Source of the DNA: Salininema proteolyticum
GTDB taxonomy: Bacteria > Actinomycetota > Actinomycetes > Mycobacteriales > Micromonosporaceae
Direction: 5' to 3'
Assembly: GCF_042685645.1 (NCBI RefSeq)
Contig: NZ_JBHUNX010000001.1
Location: forward strand, 3,720,001-3,784,000
DNA: 64,000 nt
Shown: positions 8,778 through 16,422 of the stretch, piece after piece
Layout: each line of letters opens with the position of its first letter
How positions within the stretch are numbered: the stretch's first letter is position 1
The notes under the pieces: generated by a model
What the model saw: only the letters and a program-made list of their open reading frames with translations
Told to the model about the DNA's origin: nothing
Databases searched by the model: none
Position numbers and translations under genes: made by a program

Positions 8778-9803
8778 CTACTCGTAGCGGATGCGCGGGT
8801 CCAGGACGCCGTACAGCAGGTCGGACACGAGCACGCCGAGCAGCGTGATGACACCCGAGATGAGCAGGAAGCCCATGATCGCGTAGGCGTCGTACGTGTT
8901 GATGGCCTGCATGGCGAACGTGCCCAGTCCGCGCCAGCCGAAGATCTTCTCCATGACGAGGGAGCCGCCCATGGCGGTCGCGACGCCGAGCGGCGCGAAG
9001 GTCGCGATGGGGATCAGAGCGGTGCGCAGGGCGTGGCGGCGCATGACCGTCCGGTGGCGGACGCCCTTGGCCCGCGCGAGCCGCACGTAGTCGGAGTTGA
9101 GGACCTCCAACATCGAGGCGCGCTGATAGCGGGCCATGGAGGCGTAGCCGGTGAGCATGAGGACGATGGTCGGCAGGATCAGGTACGGCAGCGAGTCGAC
9201 GAACGATGCCCACGGGCCACCGTCGAAGCCGGTCGTCCCCGACCCGTTGGTCATGAACGTCTGCGAGCCGGTCTCCTTGTTTATCTGGATGCCGGCCTCC
9301 TTGACCAGTTCGGCGAACCAGAAGGTGGGCAGCGCGAGCGCGATGAAGCCTACGAAGGTCAGCAGGTAGTCGACCCAGTGGTACTGCCGGACCGCACTGA
9401 CCACACCCGTGACGATCGCCAGTCCGATCGACGCGATGGTCGCGAACAGAACGAGGCGGAAGGTCACCCAGAACCGCGAAGAGAACTCCTCCCCGAGGTC
9501 GGTGGCCGAACCCTTGACCGAGGGCCCCCACTCGCCCTGGAGGATGCCGATGTCGCCGCGGGTGTCGCCGATGCCGGTCAACCACAGCCAGTACTGCTCC
9601 GGTACGGAGCGGTCGGTGTAGAGTTCGGCCTTCATGGCGTCGACCGTCGACTCCGGCACCGGCTTCCCTGAGGCCATCTCCATCTGGATGACCTTGTTGT
9701 CCACGGGGTCTCCGGTGGCCTTCACCAAGAGGAAGGCGAGCATCGTCGCGCCGATGAGGACGGGAATCATCATCAAGACGCGTCGAACAATGTAGGTAAA
9801 CAT
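8778..9803 (-). CDS. Peptide/dipeptide ABC transporter permease (DppB/OppB type)
   Basis: The 341-residue permease begins with the standard MFTYIVRRVLMMIPVLIGAT helix and has a long extracytoplasmic loop (residues 32-110), as B-type subunits do. The EAA loop reads DYVRLARAKGVRHRTVMRRHALR, and the protein ends with the family signature YGVLDPRIRYE. GAGGG precedes the ATG. It is the first of four minus-strand genes (B, C, D, F) that together encode the membrane and energy parts; the binding protein gene lies 192 bases upstream and may share the transcript at a lower level because a partial hairpin lies between. Confidence 0.93.
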   Translation of the reverse strand: MFTYIVRRVLMMIPVLIGATMLAFLLVKATGDPVDNKVIQMEMASGKPVPESTVDAMKAELYTDRSVPEQYWLWLTGIGDTRGDIGILQGEWGPSVKGSATDLGEEFSSRFWVTFRLVLFATIASIGLAIVTGVVSAVRQYHWVDYLLTFVGFIALALPTFWFAELVKEAGIQINKETGSQTFMTNGSGTTGFDGGPWASFVDSLPYLILPTIVLMLTGYASMARYQRASMLEVLNSDYVRLARAKGVRHRTVMRRHALRTALIPIATFAPLGVATAMGGSLVMEKIFGWRGLGTFAMQAINTYDAYAIMGFLLISGVITLLGVLVSDLLYGVLDPRIRYE

Positions 9804-9995
9804 AGTCCCTCGATCACTGCAAATTCAGTTCATTCCGGTCAAGAAAGCGCGGCCGCCCGGCAAGCCCCGGTCGGGCGCGGTATTCCGGAAAGGGCGCGGA
9901 GAACCGTCTCATCGACAATTCTCCAAGTGTGTGGAAGACATCCTGCCATTCCTCTCTTGTGCACCCCAACCGCTTATGCCCCTCAGGGGAATTTC

Positions 9996-11732
9996 TCACT
10001 CATCGGCCATCCCCCATTCGGCCACGTTGTAGAAGGGCCGCTGCAACGAGGCCCAGTTGTCACGGACGTTCACCAGGCTCTCGTTCGCCATGATCGCCGC
10101 CGGGGTGTCGAACAGAGGGAGCACGTAGGCCTCCTCCACCACCTCGGCGACGGCCTGGTTGGCCAGGTCGGCGGCCTTTTCGAGGTCGCCGGTGGCCTTG
10201 AGGTCGCCCACTGTCGAGTCGATGTCATCCGACTCCAGCCCGCCGAAGTTCTGGGGCGATTCGGAGCCCCAGTAGTTCCCCGGCGCGGAGGTGAAGGTGG
10301 CGCTCGACGACCAACCGTGCACGATCATGTCGTAGTCTCCGTCGACCAGAGTCTCTCCGATCGATGCGGTGTAGGCGTCGATTTCGACAGTAATCCCTAT
10401 ATCGGACAAAAGGGCCTGAACGACCTCGGCGATGGTGCGGCGGTTCTCGTTTCCGTTGTTGAAGCTGAACCGGAGGTGCACCTTTTCGCCGGAGGGGTCC
10501 AGCAGGGTTCCGCCTTCGGACTCCCACGAGTATCCGGCTTCCTTCAGGATCTGGATGGCGCGCTCGGCGTCTCCACTTCCCTGCCCGGTCCCGGCGAGCT
10601 CGTCGCTGTAGTGGACCGAGTCGGAGCGGAAGATGTGGTTGCCCTTCTTTTCCGCGCCAGGCAGCACGGTGGCCGCGGTGCGGTCGACGATCAGGTCCGT
10701 GTCGACGGCGGAGAAGACCGCCTGTCGCAGGGCCCGGTCGGAGAGGAAGCGGTTGTCGAGGTTGAAGGAGATGAGCTCCCAGCTGGCTCCGGGCGCGACG
10801 TTGTAGTCGACGCCCTCGGTGCCGTGCAGGGCCGAGAGGTCATCCGAGGTCACTTGGGACGGCGCGGCTCCGTCGATCTCGCCGTTGCGCAGCGAGTCGA
10901 CGATGGCGCCGAGGTCATCGAAGGTCTTGATCTGCAGCTCGTCGAGGGTGGGCTGCGTCGAGCCGGCCCACTCGGGGTTGGGCTCGTAGGTGACGTACTC
11001 GCCGGCCTTGCCGTCCACGGGGATGTAGGGGCCGGCCGACCAGTCGGGCATGGAGGCCCCCAGGTCGTCGATGGTCTCGGCCAGGAGCGCGGGGTCCTTC
11101 TGCCAGCCGCGCGCGGCCTTGTGGGAGGGCAGCGAGAAGAGCGTGCCCATGTACTTCCACTCGGCGCTGTGGAAGCCCTTCTTGTAGGTGATGACGATGT
11201 CGTCGCCGTCCCGGTCCACCTTGGCGACCTGGGATCCCCAGTCAGTGGAGACGGGGCGGCAGCCGTCGCACTTCTCCTCGTCGCCGGAGAGCGCGTACCA
11301 GCTGAGCTTGACGTCCTCCAGGGAGAGTTCCCGGCCGTCGCCCCACGTGGCGTCCGGGTTCAGGGGGTAGCTGACGGTCATCGGATCCTCGTCGACGAGC
11401 TGCGGCTCGCCCGTGAGGATGCCGTTGTTGAACTGCCAGTTCCCGTCCGGGTCGAAGTCGCCGAGGACGGGCGTCATGGGGGCGATGGCGTGGTTGGTGT
11501 AGATCGAGTTGTACTCGGCCGACAGCTGGTGCCAGCCGTTCCATCCGGGTTCGATGCCCCAGGTGACCGATCCGCCTTCGGCGCGCTCGCCGGAATTGCA
11601 AGTGGAGGGGTCCGTGTCGCAGCCGGCGAAGCCGCGACCGTCAGCGGCGCCGTCTCCGGTGCCGCAGCCCGACAGCGCGAGCGCGAGCACGGAGAAGCCC
11701 GCGACCGTGCGCAGTAGGGTCTTGCCTGCCAT
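9996..11732 (-). CDS. ABC transporter substrate-binding lipoprotein, family 5 (paralogue 1)
   Basis: The 578-residue extracellular solute-binding protein starts with a lipoprotein signal (LALALSGC, lipid-attached Cys at about residue 23). It has the SBP_bac_5 layout: GGSVTWGIEPGW near the N-terminus, a central EYVTYEPNPEWAG stretch, and a C-terminal peptide-binding lobe. An extra N-terminal Cys-containing motif (GC-x4-DPSTCNSGER) and a central Cys pair (CDGC) recur in the next two genes. AAGGAG lies 5 bases before the ATG. It is closest to the permease genes and is the best candidate partner for them. The preferred substrate is unknown; peptides are the family norm. Confidence 0.92.
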   Translation of the reverse strand: MAGKTLLRTVAGFSVLALALSGCGTGDGAADGRGFAGCDTDPSTCNSGERAEGGSVTWGIEPGWNGWHQLSAEYNSIYTNHAIAPMTPVLGDFDPDGNWQFNNGILTGEPQLVDEDPMTVSYPLNPDATWGDGRELSLEDVKLSWYALSGDEEKCDGCRPVSTDWGSQVAKVDRDGDDIVITYKKGFHSAEWKYMGTLFSLPSHKAARGWQKDPALLAETIDDLGASMPDWSAGPYIPVDGKAGEYVTYEPNPEWAGSTQPTLDELQIKTFDDLGAIVDSLRNGEIDGAAPSQVTSDDLSALHGTEGVDYNVAPGASWELISFNLDNRFLSDRALRQAVFSAVDTDLIVDRTAATVLPGAEKKGNHIFRSDSVHYSDELAGTGQGSGDAERAIQILKEAGYSWESEGGTLLDPSGEKVHLRFSFNNGNENRRTIAEVVQALLSDIGITVEIDAYTASIGETLVDGDYDMIVHGWSSSATFTSAPGNYWGSESPQNFGGLESDDIDSTVGDLKATGDLEKAADLANQAVAEVVEEAYVLPLFDTPAAIMANESLVNVRDNWASLQRPFYNVAEWGMADE

Positions 11733-11950
11733 TGTTCTCCTTCATCCAGCCCACCACCTCGGTAAGGGTCTGACCGGGGATAGGTTTTGCCATTGCGAGA
11801 GTTGAGGTGGCCCTTGCAAAGCTAGTCCCGCCTGAGGCCGCGGGGATCGGATCGAAGGCCAGATGAGACGCATTCGCGGCCCATTCGTGACCTGCCTATG
11901 GGATACCCGCGGGTAGAGGTCTGGTGGCCTCGCTTGCGCGGGAAGGGGGC

Positions 11951-11975
11951 CGAACGGGCTTGGTGCGCCCGTTCG
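11951..11975 (-). terminator. Terminator downstream of binding-protein paralogue 2
   Basis: CGAACGGGC pairs with GCCCGTTCG across a 7-base loop, 50 bases after the stop at 12025. The rest of 11733-12024 holds the region upstream of paralogue 1 and shows no gene. Confidence 0.6.
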
Positions 11976-12024
11976 ACCCCGGAGCGGGTGCGAAACCTCG
12001 GCGAGGCTCCGTTCCCATGGGTCG

Positions 12025-13794
12025 TTAACCCTTCATGCCCCACTCGTCGACGTTGTAGAGGGAAGCCTCTTGCGTCTTGGGGTTGGGCCGCACGTTGACG
12101 AGCTGGTCACTCGACAGGTACAAGTTCGGGTCGGTGTTGATCGCCAGTGAGTAGGCGGCCTCAGTGGCCATCTTGTCGGCCTCGTTGGCGTACTCCGCTG
12201 CCTTGGCCGAGTCGGACGTGGTGAGGATGTTGTCGATGACCTCGTCCAGACCCTCGACCTCCAGCTTGCCGAAGTTCGAGCCGGAGTCGGACCTCCAGTA
12301 CTGGCTGGGCGCGCCGGCGAAGGCCGGGGAGCCGGACCAGCCGAAGACGATCAGGTCGAACTCGGCGTTGCTCAGGACGTCGGAGAACTGGTTGGAGGAG
12401 AAGCCCTTGATCTTGACCTCGATGCCGATCTTGGCGAGTTGGGCCTGCACGATCTCAGCGGTCTGCTGGCGGCGCTTGGAGTCCGGCGAGGCGCGGAAGG
12501 TCAGGGAGACCGCCTTGCCCTCTGGGGTCTTCAGGGTGTCGCCATCCAGCTCGTAACCGGCGTCCTCAAGGATCTTCTTGGCCGCGTCAACATCTCCGAG
12601 GCCCTGGTTGAATTCCTTGCCCCAGTCCTCGTAGTACTCCGAGTCCTCGGCGAAGATGTGGCTGCCACGGCGCTCGACTCCCATGTCCGGGTAGATCCGC
12701 GAGTTAAGGTCGTCGATCTTGATGGCGGTGAAGACCGCCTGGCGCATCTTCTCGTCGGCGAGGAACTCGGATTCGGTGTTCATGTCGATGTGGCTCCACT
12801 TGGAGCTGCCACCGACCATGTAGTTGATTCCGGTCGAACCGTCGAGCTTGGCGACCTCGTCGATGTTGAACGCGCCGATGCTGCCGCCGTGGATCTCTCC
12901 GTTGCGCTGGGCGTCGACGATCGGTCCCATACCGCCCTCGATGGCCTCAAGGGTCAGCTTGTCCAGGGTGGGCTTGTTCTCGCCCTTCCATTCCGGGTTG
13001 GGCTCGTAGATGACGTACTCGCCGAGTTTGGCGTCGGTCGGCTGGTACGGGCCGTTGGACAGCTCGGGGGTGGTCTCGTTCAGCCACTTGGAGGCGGCAC
13101 CCATGACCTCGGGGTCGGTCTTCCAGTCGGTGAATCCGCCCTCTTCCTCGACCCAGTGAACCGGAGCGCTGAACAGCGGCTGCAGCAGCCACTCAGGGTG
13201 CTGGAAGCCGTCCTTGTAGACGACTTCGATGGCCTTGCCTTCGTCGGCCTCCGTGATGTCCTCGACGTTCGGACCCCAGTCGGAGCCCGCCGGCTGGCAC
13301 TCGGCGGTGCACCATTCCTCGTTGGCGGCTTGGTGGTGCCAGGTGAAGATGGCGTCGTCGAGGCTGAAGGGCGTGCCGTCGCTCCAGCCCGCGCCCTCCT
13401 TCAGGGTGTACTTAACCGTCAGCGGGTCGTCGCTCGTCTTCTCGGGTTCCTTGGCGAACCAGCCTTCGTTGTACTCCCACTCGCCGGCCGGGTTGTACAC
13501 ACCCGTGCCCTGCAGCATCGGGAAGGTCGACTGGGTCAACGTGCTTTCGTTGGCGTCAGCCCGCAGTCCGAACCAGCCGGACCAGGCGCCGTCGATTCCC
13601 CAGGTGACCTCTCCGCCGCCGGCAGGGTCGCCGGCCATGCAGCCGTTGGGGTCCTCGACGCAGTCCTCGTAGCCGACGTTGACTCCGGCGGTGCCCTCGT
13701 CTTCGTCGGACGACCCGCCGCCGCAGGCGCTGAGCACCAGTGCGGCAGAGGCGCTGATGGCGACTCCGCCGACCGCTCGCTTCTTGAGCGTCAT
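12025..13794 (-). CDS. ABC transporter substrate-binding lipoprotein, family 5 (paralogue 2)
   Basis: The 589-residue protein begins MTLKKRAVGGVAIS and has a clear lipobox, LVLSAC. After a Gly/Ser/Asp linker it shows VGYEDCVEDPNGCMAG and GGEVTWGIDGAWSGW, then the SBP_bac_5 fold with VIYEPNPEWKG near residue 300. A central pair CTAEC matches CDGC and CSAEC in the other two copies, which suggests a conserved disulfide. The chosen ATG at 13794 has GGAGGAGA just upstream; the longer frame adds residues that are not signal-like. It has its own promoter at 13902-13930 and its own terminator. It may widen the substrate range of the nearby permease. Confidence 0.92.
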   Translation of the reverse strand: MTLKKRAVGGVAISASAALVLSACGGGSSDEDEGTAGVNVGYEDCVEDPNGCMAGDPAGGGEVTWGIDGAWSGWFGLRADANESTLTQSTFPMLQGTGVYNPAGEWEYNEGWFAKEPEKTSDDPLTVKYTLKEGAGWSDGTPFSLDDAIFTWHHQAANEEWCTAECQPAGSDWGPNVEDITEADEGKAIEVVYKDGFQHPEWLLQPLFSAPVHWVEEEGGFTDWKTDPEVMGAASKWLNETTPELSNGPYQPTDAKLGEYVIYEPNPEWKGENKPTLDKLTLEAIEGGMGPIVDAQRNGEIHGGSIGAFNIDEVAKLDGSTGINYMVGGSSKWSHIDMNTESEFLADEKMRQAVFTAIKIDDLNSRIYPDMGVERRGSHIFAEDSEYYEDWGKEFNQGLGDVDAAKKILEDAGYELDGDTLKTPEGKAVSLTFRASPDSKRRQQTAEIVQAQLAKIGIEVKIKGFSSNQFSDVLSNAEFDLIVFGWSGSPAFAGAPSQYWRSDSGSNFGKLEVEGLDEVIDNILTTSDSAKAAEYANEADKMATEAAYSLAINTDPNLYLSSDQLVNVRPNPKTQEASLYNVDEWGMKG

Positions 13795-13899
13795 ATCTTC
13801 TCCTCCATGTGTTGGACTCGAGAGTCGAAGCCTGTCGTCGGGGTTGACGCCAGCTTTCGGGACCTGTGTCCTCGGGCACGGCTCTCGAGAGCCTTGATG

Positions 13900-13985
13900 C
13901 AATGTTGCCAATGTGAATAATGTTGTTCAAGTTCACTGGTGTGAAAGAGGTTAAAACGATCGCCTATCGTTATTCATCTGTTACG
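13900..13985. repeat. Duplicated promoter region, copy A
   Basis: About 85 bases here match 16014-16098 closely: both contain GCAATGTTGCCAATGTGA, TTCAAGTT, a GTGTGAAAGARGTTAAAA-like block and CGTTATT-ATCTGTTA. The shared part ends shortly beyond the -35 box and tells that the binding-protein gene was duplicated with its control region. Confidence 0.75.
13902..13930 (-). promoter_or_regulatory. Promoter of binding-protein paralogue 2
   Basis: On the minus strand TTGAAC and CAACAT are separated by exactly 17 bases. The same two boxes, with TTGAAT and 17 bases, lie upstream of paralogue 3, which makes this call stronger than either alone. The leader is about 100 bases and includes a perfect 14-base palindrome at 13880-13893. 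Confidence 0.65.
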
Positions 13986-14090
13986 GGTCACGTTTCGAAA
14001 AAGCAACGATCGCAGAGCTTACTGACCGGTTCAGGGAAAACCCTACGTATCCAGGTAAAATGGTCGTACCAATCCCCATGGAAATCGAAA

Positions 14091-14114
14091 GGGCGAGCCG
14101 CGAACGGCCCGCCC
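14091..14114 (-). terminator. Terminator downstream of binding-protein paralogue 3
   Basis: A 10-bp stem with one mismatch and a CGAA loop lies 29 bases after the stop of paralogue 3; the minus strand runs on into TTTCGATTT. The 13986-14090 stretch between the duplicated promoter and this hairpin shows no gene. Confidence 0.65.
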
Positions 14115-14143
14115 CGGTCATCCGTCACACTTCGGATCGTGCG

Positions 14144-15904
14144 CTACTTCGCCAGTCCCCACTGGGCGACGTTGTAGAGCGACTTCTGCTGGCTCTGGCC
14201 GTTCGGCCGGACGTTCACCAGCTCGTCGTTGGCCATCGCGACCTCGGGGTCGGTGTTCAACGCGAGCGAGTAGGCGCCCTCGGTGGCGATCTTGTCGGCC
14301 TCGTTGGCGAACTCCGCCGCCTCTCCGAGGTCGGTCGTGCTCGTGACCTTGTCGATCGCGTCCTGCAGCCCCTCGGCACCGAACTGGCCGAAGTTGGAGC
14401 TCGAGTCCTCGCCCCAGTACTGCTCGGGTGCCAGCGTGAACGCCGGGTTTCCGCTCCAGCCGAAGATCACCATGTCGAACTCGGAGTTTCCGAGCACCTC
14501 GCCGAGCTTGCCGGTCGGGATCGGGTCGAGGGTGACCTCGATGCCGATCTCCCGGAGCTGGGCCTGGACGAGTTCACCCGTCTGTTGACGGGTCTTGTTG
14601 TCGGCTCCGGCGCGGAAGTCGAACTTGACGGGCTCGCCGTCCGGGTCGGTCAGCGTGTCGCCGTCGAGCGTGTAGCCGGCGTCCTCGAGGATCTTCTTGG
14701 CGCCCTCGACGTCACCCATACCCTGGTTGGCGTCTCCGGCGTGGTCCTTGTAGTTGTCGGACTTGGGGCCGAAGATGTGGTTGCCGCGACGCTCGGTGCC
14801 CATGTCGGGCAGCGTGCGGTCGATGATGTTCTCCACGTCGATCGCGGTGAAGATCGCCTTGCGCAGCTCGATGTCCTGCAGCTGCCCCGACTGGGTGTTG
14901 ATGTCCATGTGGGTCCAGGCGCCGCCGTCGGTGACCGCCCAGTTGTAGCCGGAGCCGTCGTGGAGCTTCTCGACGTTGTCGACGTCGAAGTCGGCCGGCG
15001 TGGCGCCGTCGATCTCACCGTTGCGCATCGCGTCGGCGATGGTGGACAGTCCGCCCGGCATGGCCTTGATGGTCAGCTTGTCCAGGGTCGGCTGGTCCGA
15101 GCCCTTCCACTCCGGGTTCGGTTCGTACTCGATGTACTCGCCGAGCTTGGCGTCAGTCGGCACGAACGGGCCCGAGGACCAGGTCGGAGCGGTCTCGTTG
15201 AGCCACTTGGACGCCTCGCCCATGACCTCCGGGTCGTCCTTCCAGTCGGCGAAGCCTCCCTCGTCCTCCACGATGTGGGCGGGGAAGGTGAAGAGGGTCT
15301 TGAACATCCACTCAGCGGTCTGGTAGCCGTCCTTGTAGGTGACCTCGATGGCCTTGCCGTCGTCGGCTTCCTTCATGTCGTCGACCTGGGCGCCCCAGTC
15401 GAGGCTGGCCGGCTGGCACTCGGCGCTGCAGTGGTCTTCGTTGCCGGACATGTGGTGCCACGAGAAGATGGCGTCGTCGAGGCTGAAGGGCGTGCCGTCG
15501 CTCCAGCCCGCGCCCTCCTTCAGGGTGTACTTGACCGTCAGCGGGTCGTCGCTCGTCTTCTCCGGCTCCTGTTCGAACCAGCCGTCGTTGTAGACGAACT
15601 TCTCGTCGGGGCCGAAGTCGCCGACGTCGTAGCGGCCCGGCCAGATCGCCTGGCTGAGGTACGCGGTGTTCGCGTCTGCGCGAAGGTCGTTCCATCCGCT
15701 CCAAGCGTCGGAGACGCCCCACTCGATCTCGCCGCCTTCGGCGCGTTCTCCGGCGTTGCAGCCGGCCGGGTCGTCGACGCAGTCCTCGTACCCGACGTTG
15801 GCCGTCGCCGTGCTGGTTTCCTCGCCGCCGCCGCAGGCGCTGAGCACCAGCGCGGCAGAGGTCGCCACGGCGACTCCCCCGAAGGCTCTCTTCTTAAAAG
15901 TCAT
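14144..15904 (-). CDS. ABC transporter substrate-binding lipoprotein, family 5 (paralogue 3)
   Basis: The 586-residue protein is the closest relative of paralogue 2. It begins MTFKKRAFGGVAVATSAALV, has the lipobox LVLSAC, then VGYEDCVDDPAGCNAGER and GGEIEWGVSDAWSGW. A 30-residue block around LKEGAGWSDGTPFSLDDAIF is identical to paralogue 2, and the same is true at the DNA level near 13350-13440 and 15460-15550. The central Cys pair is CSAEC. GGAGGAG precedes the ATG at 15904 by 6 bases. It is expressed from its own promoter. Recent duplication followed by divergence of the binding lobe is the simplest history. Confidence 0.92.
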   Translation of the reverse strand: MTFKKRAFGGVAVATSAALVLSACGGGEETSTATANVGYEDCVDDPAGCNAGERAEGGEIEWGVSDAWSGWNDLRADANTAYLSQAIWPGRYDVGDFGPDEKFVYNDGWFEQEPEKTSDDPLTVKYTLKEGAGWSDGTPFSLDDAIFSWHHMSGNEDHCSAECQPASLDWGAQVDDMKEADDGKAIEVTYKDGYQTAEWMFKTLFTFPAHIVEDEGGFADWKDDPEVMGEASKWLNETAPTWSSGPFVPTDAKLGEYIEYEPNPEWKGSDQPTLDKLTIKAMPGGLSTIADAMRNGEIDGATPADFDVDNVEKLHDGSGYNWAVTDGGAWTHMDINTQSGQLQDIELRKAIFTAIDVENIIDRTLPDMGTERRGNHIFGPKSDNYKDHAGDANQGMGDVEGAKKILEDAGYTLDGDTLTDPDGEPVKFDFRAGADNKTRQQTGELVQAQLREIGIEVTLDPIPTGKLGEVLGNSEFDMVIFGWSGNPAFTLAPEQYWGEDSSSNFGQFGAEGLQDAIDKVTSTTDLGEAAEFANEADKIATEGAYSLALNTDPEVAMANDELVNVRPNGQSQQKSLYNVAQWGLAK

Positions 15905-16013
15905 AACTATCTCCTCCGTGAAAAAGGCCCGGCCGCCGAGACGCCCGCACTGGGTCCGGTCAGATCCGCCGGACGAGTGCGTCCGGGGGCGCCGTGACGG
16001 AGAGCCATGAGGC

Positions 16014-16098
16014 AATGTTGCCAATGTGACAGGTGTGATTCAAGTTAGTGATGTGAAAGAAGTTAAAAAGTACGCCTACCGTTATTGATCTGTTATCC
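16014..16098. repeat. Duplicated promoter region, copy B
   Basis: This is the second copy of the control region described at 13900-13985, in the same orientation and the same distance from its gene. Confidence 0.75.
16015..16043 (-). promoter_or_regulatory. Promoter of binding-protein paralogue 3
   Basis: TTGAAT and CAACAT are 17 bases apart on the minus strand. The -10 region overlaps GGCAATGTTGCC, a short dyad that is also present upstream of paralogue 2 and could be an operator. Confidence 0.65.
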
Positions 16099-16422
16099 AT
16101 TGATTCGCGGGCACGCCGAAACCGCGCCTTACCGGACATTAAAAGACAGGGATGTCACCGATACCCCTGTTTTCCAGGAAATTCTTCTAATACTTCATAC
16201 ACCACAACGCAACCGGATCAGCAGTTCCCCACCTAGCGGACGCTCGGCGACAGGTGTCGGTCGAAACCGGGTCGAGACCTTCCTCCACTGGCAGTGCGGC
16301 CCGACCTCACTGCCATCCGGCCGATGGATGGCCCTGGCGACGCTCCGCACCGTCGGCGGCCACTGCGCCGTCGCCCCGCGAGGCTCGGCCGGATTCGCCG
16401 TTCTGAACCCAGGCCAGTTCGC
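16099..16422. other. Intergenic stretch downstream of the helicase gene
   Basis: No convincing gene is seen. A perfect 8-bp stem with an 11-base loop at 16289-16315 could end helicase transcription. Open frames here read across into the helicase gene and have its codon shadow. Confidence 0.4.

Noticed and set aside
9814..9999. A 61-codon minus-strand frame between binding protein and permease
   Set aside because: Lies in an intergenic stretch with hairpins, lacks a ribosome site and ends against the permease promoter area.
9927..11717. A long plus-strand open frame opposite binding-protein paralogue 1
   Set aside because: Antisense shadow with no recognisable domain; the minus strand has lipobox and SBP_bac_5 features.
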